Notes: generated from the sequence alone by a model not told the origin. DNA of 64,000 nt from JAOADN01 sp049323795 (GCA_049323795.1 JBMOOH010000001.1:62001-126000), one strand, 5' to 3'. Counted from the first letter of the stretch, positions 8,954-17,610 are shown. A program made the numbers and translations.

Positions 8954-10402
8954 ATGCCCCGCGCGCTGATGATCCAGGGCACCGGCAGTAACGTCGGCAA
9001 GTCGCTCCTCGTTGCCGGCCTCTGTCGCGCGGCGCGCAATCGGGGCCTGTCGGTCGCGCCGTTCAAGCCGCAGAACATGTCGAATAATGCCGCAGTCACC
9101 GCCGACGGGGGCGAGATCGGGCGGGCGCAGGCGTTGCAGGCTCTGGCGGCGGGCCTGCCGCTTCATACCGACATGAACCCGGTGCTGCTGAAGCCCGAGA
9201 CGGATGTGGGCGCGCAAGTGATCGTGCAGGGGCACCGGCTCACCACCGCGAAGGCGCGAGAGTACCAGCGCCTCAAGCCGCAGCTGCTGGAAAAGGTGTT
9301 GGAGAGCTTCCAGCGCCTGAAAACCGCCCATGACCTGATCCTCGTCGAGGGTGCGGGCAGTCCGGCGGAGGTCAACCTGCGCGCGGGCGATATCGCCAAC
9401 ATGGGCTTTGCACGGGCGGCGGACGTGCCCGTGATCCTCGCGGGCGACATCGACCGCGGCGGCGTCATCGCGCAGATCGTTGGCACCCAGTCGGTGATCG
9501 ACGCAGGCGATGCGGCGATGGTCGCCGGGTTCCTCATCAACCGCTTCCGGGGCGACCCTTCCCTCTTTGATGACGGCTACCGGATGATCGAGCAGCGCAC
9601 CGGCTGGCGCGGTTACGGTGTCTGCCCCTGGTTTCCCGACGCGTGGCGACTGCCCGCAGAGGACGCGCTCGACCTCTCCGCGCCGCGCCGCGAGACGGGG
9701 CTGCACATCGTCTGCCTCGCCCTCAGCCGGATCGCCAATTTCGACGATCTCGACCCCCTGGCGCAGGAGCCCGGCGTGCGGTTGACGATGCTCGGCCCCG
9801 GCCGCGCGATCCCGGGCGACGCGGATCTGGTGATTCTGCCGGGCACGAAATCGACGCGGGGCGATCTGGCCTTTCTGCGCGCGCAGGGCTGGGACGTGGA
9901 CCTCGCCGCCCATGTCCGGCGCGGCGGGCATGTCCTGGGCATTTGCGGCGGCTATCAGATGCTGGGGCGCGAGGTGGCGGACCCGGAGGGCATCGAAGGT
10001 CCGGCGGGGGCCGATCCGGGGCTCGGCCTGCTCGATGTGTCGACGATCATGACACCGAAGAAGCGGCTGACCGAAGTCGCTGCGATCCACCTGGCAAGCG
10101 GCGTGGGCTTCCATGGCTACGAGATCCATATCGGCGAGACCGGCGGCCCCGACCGCGCTCGGCCCTTCGCCCATGTGGACGCTGCCCCCGAAGGCGCGGT
10201 CAGCGCAGACGGGCACATCGTGGGAAGCTACCTGCACGGCATGTTCCGTGACGACGGGTTTCGTGCGGCGTTCTTGGCAAACCTCGGCGTGGCATCCTCC
10301 GATACCGGCTACGATGCCGGAGTGGAGGAGACGCTCGACGCACTCGCTGCGCATCTCGAGGCGCATCTGGATGTGGACGGGCTACTCGCCGCCGCGCGAT
10401 AG
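8954..10402 (+). CDS. cobQ: Cobyric acid synthase (CobQ)
   Basis: Glutamine-dependent amidation of the b, d, e and g side chains of adenosylcobyrinate diamide. The 482-aa protein has the N-terminal dethiobiotin-synthetase-like ATPase signature IQGTGSNVGKSLLVAGL, then FKPQNMSNNAA, ILVEGAGSPAEVNLR, and a C-terminal class I glutamine amidotransferase with the nucleophile in GICGGYQMLG and the histidine of GSYLHGMF. The start lies four bases after the DUF1289 stop. The last 21 bases overlap the 3' end of the convergent cobD gene. Confidence 0.97.
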   Translation: MPRALMIQGTGSNVGKSLLVAGLCRAARNRGLSVAPFKPQNMSNNAAVTADGGEIGRAQALQALAAGLPLHTDMNPVLLKPETDVGAQVIVQGHRLTTAKAREYQRLKPQLLEKVLESFQRLKTAHDLILVEGAGSPAEVNLRAGDIANMGFARAADVPVILAGDIDRGGVIAQIVGTQSVIDAGDAAMVAGFLINRFRGDPSLFDDGYRMIEQRTGWRGYGVCPWFPDAWRLPAEDALDLSAPRRETGLHIVCLALSRIANFDDLDPLAQEPGVRLTMLGPGRAIPGDADLVILPGTKSTRGDLAFLRAQGWDVDLAAHVRRGGHVLGICGGYQMLGREVADPEGIEGPAGADPGLGLLDVSTIMTPKKRLTEVAAIHLASGVGFHGYEIHIGETGGPDRARPFAHVDAAPEGAVSADGHIVGSYLHGMFRDDGFRAAFLANLGVASSDTGYDAGVEETLDALAAHLEAHLDVDGLLAAAR

Positions 10403-11356
10403 GGCTGCCGCGAGCCGCGCCCACACGGCCTCGTGCCCCGGCAGGCCGAGTCGCAGCCAGCCCGCGCTGTAGGGGAAGACCCGTGACCAGATCGCAGCAC
10501 GCGCCAGTCGCGCCTGCGCGGCGACGGCATCGCCCGTCTCGTAGGTTCTGAAAAGCAGCGTGCCGCCTACCAAGCGCCAGCCCGCCCCATCGGCCAGGGC
10601 ATCGAGGCGGCTTGCGTCGCGTGTCAGCCGCGCAATGGTCTTTGCCTGCCAGGCGCTGTCTGCCAATGCAACCTTCCCCGCCGCGATGGCCGGCCCGCTG
10701 ACAGCCCAAGGGCCAGCGAGGGACCGGAGTGAAGTGGTGGTTTCCGGCCCGCCGAGCGCAAAGCCAAGGCGCAAGCCGGCAAGGCCGTAGCACTTGCCGA
10801 AGGACCGCAGGATGAGGACGCGCTCGCCGAGCGCCGCCAGGCGGGGTGCGAGCGACTGTTTGGGATGCGGATCGGCGAAGCTTTCATCGACGACCAGTAG
10901 CCCGACCCGATCCGCCAGGGCGGCGAGGGCCTCGGGCGTCCAGCGCCGGCCGTCCGGGTTGTTGGGATTGACGACGACGGCGAGGTCGGCCCCTGCCATG
11001 GACTCCGGCTCGACCACCTCGCTGACCCGCCAGCCCTGGGCGGCGAGCGCCGCAGCATGTTCGTTGTAGCTCGGGGCCAGCACAGACGCGCAACCGGGGA
11101 GCCTGAGCCGCGGCACGAGCTGGATCGCCGCCTGTGCGCCCGACAGGGCCACGACATCCGCCGTCGTGCCGTAGGCTTTGGCCGCGGCCGCCTCCAGTGT
11201 CGCGACGTCCTCCGCCGTGGGCAAGGCGGTCAGCGCATGCCGGGGCAGGTCCGGCATCGGGTAGGCGACCGGGTTGATGCCGGTCGACAGATCGATCCAG
11301 TCAGACCCACCATAAACCGCCCGTGCCCGGTCAAGATCGCCGCCGTGGTCGCGCAT
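10382..11356 (-). CDS. cobD: L-threonine-O-3-phosphate decarboxylase (CobD, class II aminotransferase fold)
   Basis: PLP enzyme that decarboxylates L-threonine phosphate to (R)-1-aminopropan-2-yl phosphate, the precursor of the corrin f-side-chain linker. The 324-aa protein has DLSTGINPVAYP near the N-terminus, VVVNPNNPDGR, the aspartate in LLVVDESFADP, and the PLP lysine in RSFGKCYGLAGLRLG. The start at 11356 lies two bases after the cbiB stop; an alternative start at 11374 would overlap cbiB. Its 3' end overlaps cobQ tail to tail by 21 bp. In Pseudomonas denitrificans nomenclature this protein is called CobC. Confidence 0.93.
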   Translation of the reverse strand: MRDHGGDLDRARAVYGGSDWIDLSTGINPVAYPMPDLPRHALTALPTAEDVATLEAAAAKAYGTTADVVALSGAQAAIQLVPRLRLPGCASVLAPSYNEHAAALAAQGWRVSEVVEPESMAGADLAVVVNPNNPDGRRWTPEALAALADRVGLLVVDESFADPHPKQSLAPRLAALGERVLILRSFGKCYGLAGLRLGFALGGPETTTSLRSLAGPWAVSGPAIAAGKVALADSAWQAKTIARLTRDASRLDALADGAGWRLVGGTLLFRTYETGDAVAAQARLARAAIWSRVFPYSAGWLRLGLPGHEAVWARLAAALSRGGE

Positions 11357-11358
11357 CC

Positions 11359-12300
11359 TCAAAACCCACCCCATGCGAAGGCCAGCAGTATCGCACCGCA
11401 CAGGACCATGGCCCTGAGATAGAGCGCAAGCGCGCGGCCCATGTCGTCCGCACCTGGATCGGGGGCGCCATCGTTCACCCAGGGCTCTTCGGCCACACGG
11501 TCGCCGTAGATCCGGGGCCCGGACAGTCGAATCCCGAGCGCGCCGGCCATCGCGGCCTCGGGCCAGCCCGCATTCGGCGAGCGATGGTGGCGCGCGTCGC
11601 GCAGCATGACGCCAAGCGCCGCATTCGGTCGCCGAGACACCAGACCGAACAACAGACCGGTGAGCCGCGCGGGGATCAGGTTCGCAACGTCGTCGAGCCG
11701 GGCCGCGACCTTGCCGAAATCCTCGTAGCGGTCATTGCGATGCCCGATCATCGAGTCGAGCGTGTTGATGGCCTTGTAGGCAACTAGCCCCGGCAGGCCC
11801 AGGACCCCCCCCCAGAAGAGCGGCGCCGTGACCCCGTCCGACGTGTTTTCGGCTAGGCTCTCGATACCGGCGCGCGCGACACCGGCGGCATCGAGCCGGG
11901 CCGGATCGCGACCGACGATCATCGCCACGGCAGCCCGCGCGGCGTCCAGATCGCCTGCCGCCAGGGGTTGGGCCACGGCGGCCACATGGGTGTAGAGCGA
12001 CCGCGCGGCGATCAGCGGCCAGGCGAGGATCGCAGCGAGGATCAGGCCGATGGCTCCATGTGGCAGGGCAGACTGGATCGCGACCGCGGGGACCGTCGCT
12101 GCGGCAAGCACGACCACGACGCATACCGTTCCCATGAGACGCCGTTGCAAGACGTCGCCCCGATTGAGCCGCGCCTCAAGTCCCGCGATCAGAGCACCGA
12201 TCCAGGTCACGGGATGGCCAATCCGGGCATAGACCCGATCGGGCCAGCCGAGGGCAGCGTCGATGGCAAGGGCCAGGACCATGACAGCAGCCATGCTCAT
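11359..12300 (-). CDS. cbiB: Adenosylcobinamide-phosphate synthase (CbiB/CobD family)
   Basis: Polytopic inner-membrane enzyme that joins aminopropanol (phosphate) to adenosylcobyric acid. The 313-aa protein has several hydrophobic segments and the family landmarks RIGHPVTWIGALI near residue 26, RAGIESLAENTSDGVTAPLF, YKAINTLDSMIGHRNDRY and RDARHHRSPNAGWPEAAMAG. Its start (12298-12300) overlaps the stop of the upstream kinase gene by ATGA. In order cobC-kinase-cbiB-cobD, the operon makes the aminopropanol phosphate and attaches it. Confidence 0.95.
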   Translation of the reverse strand: MSMAAVMVLALAIDAALGWPDRVYARIGHPVTWIGALIAGLEARLNRGDVLQRRLMGTVCVVVVLAAATVPAVAIQSALPHGAIGLILAAILAWPLIAARSLYTHVAAVAQPLAAGDLDAARAAVAMIVGRDPARLDAAGVARAGIESLAENTSDGVTAPLFWGGVLGLPGLVAYKAINTLDSMIGHRNDRYEDFGKVAARLDDVANLIPARLTGLLFGLVSRRPNAALGVMLRDARHHRSPNAGWPEAAMAGALGIRLSGPRIYGDRVAEEPWVNDGAPDPGADDMGRALALYLRAMVLCGAILLAFAWGGF

Positions 12301-13088
12301 GCCCGACCCCCGGTGCGGAAGCGCAGCACATGGGTTAAGCCCGCCTCCGTCAACGTCGTCTCGGCTTCGGCCGGGGCCTCGCCCGGCGCGAAGATCAGCG
12401 CCCGAGCCGACCCGGTATGCGCCCGCGCGTGACCCGAGGCGCCCAGCCTTCGGGCGATAGCTGGCGTCGGATCGTCCTGTGGACCGCGCAAGGCCGTCGT
12501 CCGCTCCGCTGAAAGGGAGGCCAGCCGCGCGGCCTCTGCAAGCTGCGGCCCCTCCGCCCATGCCGCAACGAGGTCATCCATGTGGGGAAAGGCGAGGTCC
12601 TGTGGATCGGTGCGGCACGGCGGCCCCCAGAACCCGCCGACGATCTCGGCTTCGGGCGGCAGCGGCACCTCTCGCAGGGGCCGCGCATCGCGAGGCGCCC
12701 AAAGCACGCCATCGGGACGCGCCAGCATCAAGGGATCGGTGGCCCCCTCGACGGCGAGGCAGGCCTCGGCGATCCGGTCTTCCGCCGCTCCCGCTGCCCG
12801 GGCCAGCGCCACCAGCGCGGCCGTCGACATGCCCGCGCCGCCACCGGGCAGCAGATCGGCCCGAAGTCGCACATGTCCTCGCTCCACAAGCCCGAGAGCC
12901 GACAGGAAGCGCCGGCAGCGCGCGTCATCGACCAGGTCCGCGTTCTGCTCGATCGCGAGCGCACCGGACCCGGTCACCTCTGCCTGCACCCCGGCCACCG
13001 GACAGGCGAGGGTCACCAGAGCAACCCGTCGGTCCGGACCGACGGTGCCCTGTAACCATTCTCCGAAATGCCCCGCGACGAAGACCAT
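12297..13088 (-). CDS. GHMP-family kinase, probable L-threonine kinase (PduX/BluE type)
   Basis: A 263-aa GHMP-superfamily protein. It begins VAGHFGEWLQGTVGP and has the GHMP ATP-binding glycine/serine loop LLPGGGAGMSTAALVALA near residues 80-97. PduX in Salmonella and BluE in Rhodobacter phosphorylate L-threonine to the CobD substrate. Its position directly upstream of cbiB and cobD, in the same overlapping operon, fits that role well. It is shorter than some GHMP kinases, but the C-terminal domain looks present. Substrate assignment is by context and family resemblance. Confidence 0.78.
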   Translation of the reverse strand: MVFVAGHFGEWLQGTVGPDRRVALVTLACPVAGVQAEVTGSGALAIEQNADLVDDARCRRFLSALGLVERGHVRLRADLLPGGGAGMSTAALVALARAAGAAEDRIAEACLAVEGATDPLMLARPDGVLWAPRDARPLREVPLPPEAEIVGGFWGPPCRTDPQDLAFPHMDDLVAAWAEGPQLAEAARLASLSAERTTALRGPQDDPTPAIARRLGASGHARAHTGSARALIFAPGEAPAEAETTLTEAGLTHVLRFRTGGRA

Positions 13089-13091
13089 GGC

Positions 13092-13673
13092 TCAGACCGT
13101 GGCATTGACACAGACGACGGAGAAAGCGCCCGGCAAGCAACGCAGCCGTGTCACCGACAGCGGTGCTACCTCGAAAGCGAGTGCGGCAGGCACATCTTCG
13201 AGCGCAAGGGCAAGACCCGTCCGCACCGTGCCTGCATGGGCCACGACGGCGACCGGCCCGTCTTCCATCGCAATCGCGGCGAGTTCGACAAGGGCTGGCG
13301 TCACGCGTGCGGCCATCGCCGCGAAGCTCTCGCCGTCGGGTGGTGAGACCTGCGCCAGCGCCGCCCGGTCGAGCGGCCCGAGGTCCGGCACCTCCTTCGG
13401 CAGAAGGCCTTCATGCGCGCCGAAATCCTGCTCCCAGAGCCGGGCATCTTCAGGCAGCACGCGCGCCGGAAACAGCGCCTCCGCCGTCTGGCGGCACCGC
13501 AGCGCCGGGCTTGTCACGACCGATCGCACACACCTCATCGCGGCACCGAGCCGCGAGAGCGCCGCACCATCCGTCAGCCGCGCCGGCACGTCACGCCGCC
13601 CCGCCAGCCGTCCACCCGCCTCTGAGGGTGCATGCCGGATCAGGATGAGTTCCGATGGTCCGATGGGTGTCAT
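13092..13673 (-). CDS. cobC: Histidine phosphatase family protein, probable alpha-ribazole phosphatase (CobC)
   Basis: Histidine-phosphatase (phosphoglycerate-mutase-like) fold: the catalytic motif LILIRHAPSEAGG near residue 12 is the RHG variant RHA, with a later VVAHAGTVRTGLALAL supplying the second histidine and SVVTSPALRCRQTAEAL in between. CobC-type enzymes remove the 5'-phosphate of alpha-ribazole phosphate or cobalamin phosphate. 193 aa from ATG at 13671-13673; a TTG start at 13697 is also in frame but less likely. It is the first gene of the cbiB operon and divergent from cobU, about 43 bp apart. Confidence 0.8.
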   Translation of the reverse strand: MTPIGPSELILIRHAPSEAGGRLAGRRDVPARLTDGAALSRLGAAMRCVRSVVTSPALRCRQTAEALFPARVLPEDARLWEQDFGAHEGLLPKEVPDLGPLDRAALAQVSPPDGESFAAMAARVTPALVELAAIAMEDGPVAVVAHAGTVRTGLALALEDVPAALAFEVAPLSVTRLRCLPGAFSVVCVNATV

Positions 13674-13716
13674 TGAAGCCTTGCCAAACTCTGCCAAACC
13701 TGTTTTTCACGCCGTG

Positions 13717-14229
13717 ATGACAAAGTCGATCCTGATCACCGGCGGGGCCCGGTCCGGCAAGAGCTGTTTCGCCGAGCGCGTCACGCTGTCGCTTGGGCGA
13801 CCGGCGATTTACATCGCGACCGCCGAAGCACGCGATGCCGAGATGGCAGACCGTATCGCGCGGCACCAGGCGCGACGTGGACCAGAGTGGACGACACGGG
13901 CCGAGGCGTTCGCGCTCTGCGACGTCCTGCAGACAAGCGACGGCGGCCCTCCGCGGCTCGTGGATTGCCTGACGCTCTGGCTGACGAACCTGATGCTTGG
14001 CGAGCGCGACTGGGAGGCCGAGGTTGCAGCGCTCACCGATCTCGTGCCGCGGCTGACCGCGCCGGTAGTCTTCGTCACGAACGAAGTGGGCGCCGGGATC
14101 GTCCCCGAGAACGCGCTCGCGCGCGCCTTCCGGGATGCAGCGGGGCTGACCAACCAGCGGATCGCCGAGGCCTGCGACGAACTCTGGTTCTGCGTCGCGG
14201 GCCATCCGATTAAGGTAAAGCCGCAATGA
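13717..14229 (+). CDS. cobU: Bifunctional adenosylcobinamide kinase / guanylyltransferase (CobU/CobP)
   Basis: Phosphorylates adenosylcobinamide with a nucleoside triphosphate and then transfers GMP to give AdoCbi-GDP. The 170-aa protein has the P-loop ILITGGARSGKSCFAE at the N-terminus, YIATAEARDAEM, LVDCLTLWLTNLM and FVTNEVGAGIVPENALAR, all diagnostic of CobU. The start ATG 13717 follows a GTG at 13714 that could also serve. The stop overlaps the cobT start by ATGA. The histidine that carries GMP falls in RIARHQARRGPEW. Confidence 0.96.
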   Translation: MTKSILITGGARSGKSCFAERVTLSLGRPAIYIATAEARDAEMADRIARHQARRGPEWTTRAEAFALCDVLQTSDGGPPRLVDCLTLWLTNLMLGERDWEAEVAALTDLVPRLTAPVVFVTNEVGAGIVPENALARAFRDAAGLTNQRIAEACDELWFCVAGHPIKVKPQ

Positions 14230-15230
14230 CCAACCTGTCCGACCTGTCCTGCCTCGACGATCTTCTTGGTCTCGACCTGCCCGGCCCAGATACGGACGCG
14301 ATAAAGGCCGCCCGCGCCCGGCAGGCACAGCTGACCAAGCCGCCGGGTTCGCTGGGACGTCTGGAGGACATGGCAGCCTTCATGGCCGGGTGGCGCGGCA
14401 CCGACCGCCCGCGGATCGACAGGGCGCAGGCGCTGGTCTTCGCCGGAAACCACGGAATCTGCGCCCGGGGCGTGAACCCGTTCCCGCAGGCCGTCACCGC
14501 GCTGATGGTCGCGAATTTCGAGGCGGGGGGCGCCGCGATCAACCAGTTGGCGCGGGTTGCCGGGGCCGAGTTGACGGTCGTTCCCCTCGACCTCGACCGG
14601 CCCACGGCGGATTTCACGACCGAGCCGGCGATGTCCGAAGCCGAGTGTCTCGACGCCCTGAAGCGCGGCGCGTCGGCCGTCGATCTGGCAGCAGATGTCG
14701 TGATCCTGGGGGAGATGGGCATAGGAAATTCGACCGTGTCCGCCGCCCTCGCCCACGCTGTCTGCGGCGGCGCGCCCGAGGATTGGGTCGGGCGCGGCAC
14801 CGGCAGCGATGCAGACGGGCTGGCGCTGAAAGCGCACGTGGTGGCCGAAGGCGTGGCCCGCCATGCGGGCCTTGCGCCGCTGCACATGCTCGCAGCCCTC
14901 GGCGGACGCGAGCAGGCCGCCCTTTGCGGCGCCGTGATCGCGGCGCGGCTCGCGCGCATCCCGGTGCTGCTCGACGGCTACATCTGCACGGCGGCTGTCG
15001 CGCCGCTCCACGGCGCGAAACCTTCCTTGCTCGATCACTGCCTCGTCGCGCATCGCAGCGCCGAGCCGGGCCATGCGCGGCTCTGCGCCGCGATGGGCCA
15101 GGACCCGGTTCTGGACCTCGGCATGGCGCTTGGCGAGGGCACCGGCGCGGCGCTGGCGCTTGGCGTGCTGCGCGGCGCGCTGGCCTGCCATGGCGGGATG
15201 GCCACCTTCGCCGAGGCGGGCATCGGATGA
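14226..15230 (+). CDS. cobT: Nicotinate-nucleotide--dimethylbenzimidazole phosphoribosyltransferase (CobT)
   Basis: Activates the lower ligand base by making alpha-ribazole 5'-phosphate from DMB and nicotinate mononucleotide. The 334-aa protein is full length, with QLTKPPGSLGRLEDMA at residues ~35-50, VFAGNHGICARGVNPFP, LGEMGIGNSTVSAAL, PVLLDGYICTAAVAPL and the C-terminal LALGEGTGAALALGVL with the catalytic-base glutamate. It overlaps cobU upstream and cobS downstream by ATGA junctions, so the three are one translationally coupled unit. Confidence 0.97.
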   Translation: MTNLSDLSCLDDLLGLDLPGPDTDAIKAARARQAQLTKPPGSLGRLEDMAAFMAGWRGTDRPRIDRAQALVFAGNHGICARGVNPFPQAVTALMVANFEAGGAAINQLARVAGAELTVVPLDLDRPTADFTTEPAMSEAECLDALKRGASAVDLAADVVILGEMGIGNSTVSAALAHAVCGGAPEDWVGRGTGSDADGLALKAHVVAEGVARHAGLAPLHMLAALGGREQAALCGAVIAARLARIPVLLDGYICTAAVAPLHGAKPSLLDHCLVAHRSAEPGHARLCAAMGQDPVLDLGMALGEGTGAALALGVLRGALACHGGMATFAEAGIG

Positions 15231-15982
15231 CGCCTCTGCGCCGGCGCTTCGACGAGGCACGGCTGGCCTTCATGCTGCTGACGCGCCTGCCTGTCGGCAA
15301 GCTGCGCGATCCCGCGCCGAGCCTCGCCGAAGCGCAATGGGCCTATCCGCTCGTAGGGCTGGTTGTCGGCATCGTAACGTGGGCGGTCCTGCACGGCGCT
15401 ATCGCCATAGGCATTGGACCCTACGCCGCAGCTCTTGCAGCCATCGCTGCAACTATTCTTGTCACTGGGGGTCTGCACCAGGATGGTCTTGCCGATTTCG
15501 TCGACGGTATCGGTGGGGGCCGTGATCGGACGCATTGCCTCGAGATCATGCGCGACAGCCGGATCGGCAGCTATGGCGTCGTGGCCCTCATCCTCGCGGT
15601 TGGCACAAGCGCGGCGGCCTTGGGCGACATCGCCGGCTATCTGACGCTGGCTACCGCCCTGACGATCGCGGTTTCCTCCCGGCTTGCCATGCTCGCTGTT
15701 CTTCTGGCGCTGCCGGCGGCGCGTGGTGACGGGCTTGGCTTTTCCGCGGCTGCTGGCTTGCGCATGGCATGTGTTCCCGGAGCAATGCTTGTCACGGGTT
15801 TGACGCTGACGATGGGCTGGTCCGCGCTTGTGGTGATCATCACAGCAGCGGTCGCGACGTGCATCATCGCGGTATTGGCGGTACGCCATATTGGCGGACA
15901 GACAGGCGATGTCCTGGGAGCTGTTCAGGCGGTATCTGAGGCGCTCGCCTGGCTCGCCTTGTCAGCGGCCCTCTCGCCGTAG
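15227..15982 (+). CDS. cobS: Adenosylcobinamide-GDP ribazoletransferase (CobS/CobV)
   Basis: Integral membrane enzyme that joins AdoCbi-GDP and alpha-ribazole(-phosphate) to complete the nucleotide loop. The 251-aa protein has FMLLTRLPVG near the N-terminus and the metal-binding signature TGGLHQDGLADFVDGIGGG around residues 80-98, then CLEIMRDSRIGSYGV, followed by several transmembrane helices and VRHIGGQTGDVLGA. It is the last gene of cobU-cobT-cobS and the last clearly chromosomal cobalamin gene before the phage-derived region. Confidence 0.96.
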   Translation: MTPLRRRFDEARLAFMLLTRLPVGKLRDPAPSLAEAQWAYPLVGLVVGIVTWAVLHGAIAIGIGPYAAALAAIAATILVTGGLHQDGLADFVDGIGGGRDRTHCLEIMRDSRIGSYGVVALILAVGTSAAALGDIAGYLTLATALTIAVSSRLAMLAVLLALPAARGDGLGFSAAAGLRMACVPGAMLVTGLTLTMGWSALVVIITAAVATCIIAVLAVRHIGGQTGDVLGAVQAVSEALAWLALSAALSP

Positions 15983-16395
15983 CTCCGTCTCGGTCGCCCT
16001 GATTATGTCGTCGCCGCAGACTTTTCGTCGGTCAATGCTCTTTGCGTATTGATACTCTGTTGTGTTCTCTGGGAACTTGGCGTTTCGGCAAAGTTCAGAG
16101 GAAGGCTGGTGGCCGCGGGATAGGCAGCATCTGTCGTCTCTTGCCTGTGTCACCTTGGAGCCGCGGGGTCGATGCTGCCATCCTCGTGCAGGACGAGCCG
16201 GCCGGCGGCCTTCGCCTGTCTCGGATCGCGCCGCGCGACAGCCCGACATGGGCGGCGTACTGGCGCTCACTCATGCCCTGCATCGCCAGCTCCGATTATC
16301 ATTCAAAGTCAGGTGCTTATCGAGTTGATAAGCCTCGCGGACAGAGCGAACTTCGATCCCACAAGGACGATGCAACTCACCACGGAGCCACCACG
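15983..16395. other. 413-bp boundary spacer without an intact gene
   Basis: Between cobS and the first small gene of the phage-like region. G+C falls locally around 16010-16100 (TATTGATACTCTGTTGTG and similar). The only recognisable content is the frameshifted phage-gene remnant at 16150-16283 on the minus strand. I see no tRNA, no repeat of the tRNA-Ser 3' end found at 49948 and no clear terminator. This is the likeliest left boundary of the element, but no attachment-site repeat could be recognised. Confidence 0.5.
16150..16283 (-). pseudogene. Frameshifted remnant of phage 'elements of external origin'/terminase-small-like HTH protein
   Basis: On the minus strand, frame 1 from 16283 reads MQGMSERQYAAHVGLSRGAI, a helix-turn-helix start common to phage DNA-packaging-associated proteins of alphaproteobacteria. 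The reading then shifts: the expected continuation AKAAGRLVLHEDGSIDPAA is present in a second frame (16215 down to a TGA at 16150-16152), and SKVTQAR is in a third. So at least two indels have broken the gene. The family name is from memory of homologous N-termini and is uncertain; the frameshift pattern is visible directly. It marks decay at the element edge. Confidence 0.55.
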
Positions 16396-16668
16396 ATGAC
16401 CACCCGCCTGAACCCGATCACCACCCCGCGCCACGAACTCCGCGCCGAGAAGGCGCGCAGGAACAAGGAAGCCGCGCTCGCGGCCTTCATCGGCAAGAAG
16501 GCCGAAATCGACGAGATGCTCGCCCGACTGCAGGCGCTGAGCGACGATCATTTCAACTGCGCCCCCGACGAGGCGGGCTGGGCGATGGTCGGCACCCTCG
16601 AACACTACGCCAGCCTCTTGAAGCGCATCACCGACAGCGCCTTCGGCGAGGGCGAGCACGCCCGCTGA
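16396..16668 (+). CDS. Small conserved hypothetical protein
   Basis: A 90-aa basic-then-acidic, mostly helical protein (ELRAEKARRNKEAALAAFIG, then ALSDDHFNCAPDEAGWAM) with no motif I recognise. It follows the boundary spacer and precedes the DUF3489 gene on the same strand; the pair often looks like a small orphan module at the edge of phage-like regions. ATG at 16396. No convincing Shine-Dalgarno sequence. Function unknown. Confidence 0.6.
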   Translation: MTTRLNPITTPRHELRAEKARRNKEAALAAFIGKKAEIDEMLARLQALSDDHFNCAPDEAGWAMVGTLEHYASLLKRITDSAFGEGEHAR

Positions 16669-16763
16669 TCTCCGGCGCGGCCGGAACTCCTGCCGCGCGC
16701 CCTGCGCGGCTCGGGGTCGTAGAAGGCGCCGCATGACGCGGGCCCGAATACGGAGACGACCCC

Positions 16764-17333
16764 ATGACCAAGCTTTCCGACACGCAACTCGTGATCCTCA
16801 GCGCTGCCGCGCAGCGCGAGGACCGCAACGTCCTGCCGCTTCCCGGCTCGCTGCGCGGCGGCGCCGCCGCCAAGGTGATCGGCGCGATGCTCTCCAAGGG
16901 CTTCCTCGAAGAGGTCGACGTCGACCTGCGCAAGGGCGAGCCCATGTGGCGCGAGAGCGGGGACGGCCACGGCGTCACGCTGGTCGCCACCGACGCGGGC
17001 CTCGCCGCCATCGGCATCGAGACCGAGGACGCGAACACCGCGCCTGTGGGCGCGACGGACGCGCCGATAGAGGGGCCCGCGCCGGACAACCCCACCGGGG
17101 CCGAGACCGCGCCCAAGACGCGGACGCCGCGCGAGGGCACCAAGCAGGCGCAACTGATCGCGATGCTCCGCGCCGAGAGTGGCGCGACCATTGAAGAGAT
17201 CGTGGCAGCACTCGACTGGCAAGCTCACACCGCTAGAGGTGCCATGTCCGGCGCGCTGAAAAAGAAGCTGGGCCTGACGATCACCTCCGACAAGGTCGAC
17301 GGAAGGGGGCGAGTCTACGCCATCCGTGACTGA
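16764..17333 (+). CDS. DUF3489 domain protein
   Basis: A 189-aa protein. The N-terminal ~85 residues (KLSDTQLVILSAAAQREDR, VIGAMLSKGFLEEV, VTLVATDAGLAAIGIE) look like a winged-helix unit. A proline/alanine-rich linker follows, and the C-terminal ~70 residues (TKQAQLIAMLRAESGATIEE, AALDWQAHTARGAMSGALKK, YAI) form the DUF3489 winged helix. Both halves predict DNA-binding, but no role is established. It faces the minus-strand genes and is separated from them by a hairpin terminator. Confidence 0.72.
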   Translation: MTKLSDTQLVILSAAAQREDRNVLPLPGSLRGGAAAKVIGAMLSKGFLEEVDVDLRKGEPMWRESGDGHGVTLVATDAGLAAIGIETEDANTAPVGATDAPIEGPAPDNPTGAETAPKTRTPREGTKQAQLIAMLRAESGATIEEIVAALDWQAHTARGAMSGALKKKLGLTITSDKVDGRGRVYAIRD

Positions 17334-17357
17334 CGCCTGCACCTCAAGTAACCGATG

Positions 17358-17387
17358 CCGCCGCCCGCCCTCGGGCGGCGGTTCTTC
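17358..17387 (+). terminator. Rho-independent terminator after the DUF3489 gene
   Basis: CCGCCGCCCG (17358-17367), loop CCCT, then CGGGCGGCGG (17372-17381) forms a perfect 10-bp GC stem followed by TTCTTCATT on the plus strand. It lies 24 bases after the plus-strand stop and just before the converging minus-strand gene end at 17386, so it may insulate both. Confidence 0.75.
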
Positions 17388-17610
17388 ATTCTGCGCTCCG
17401 CATTCGGATCGCCTCGAACAGCCGCCTCAGCAGATAGCCGCGCACCAGCGAGACCCCGACGAAGGCAAGGCCGATGGTCAGATGCTCCGCGAGCCCCGTC
17501 TCGATCTCGAACCAAGGGAACACGACGATCTGCGTGGCGATGGCCAAAACGTAGCCGACGACAACGTTTGCCGTGGCCTCGACCATCGACATGGTCCGGC
17601 TCTGCTGCAT
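17386..17610 (-). CDS. Small phage-type membrane protein
   Basis: A 74-aa protein with two hydrophobic stretches (NVVVGYVLAIATQIVVFPWF and LTIGLAFVGVSLVRGYLL) and a basic C-terminus (RRLFEAIRMRS). Very similar small two-helix proteins are common in alphaproteobacterial prophages; their role is unknown. It overlaps the last 133 bp of the cytosine methyltransferase reading frame on the same strand, in a different frame. Confidence 0.65.
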   Translation of the reverse strand: MQQSRTMSMVEATANVVVGYVLAIATQIVVFPWFEIETGLAEHLTIGLAFVGVSLVRGYLLRRLFEAIRMRSAE

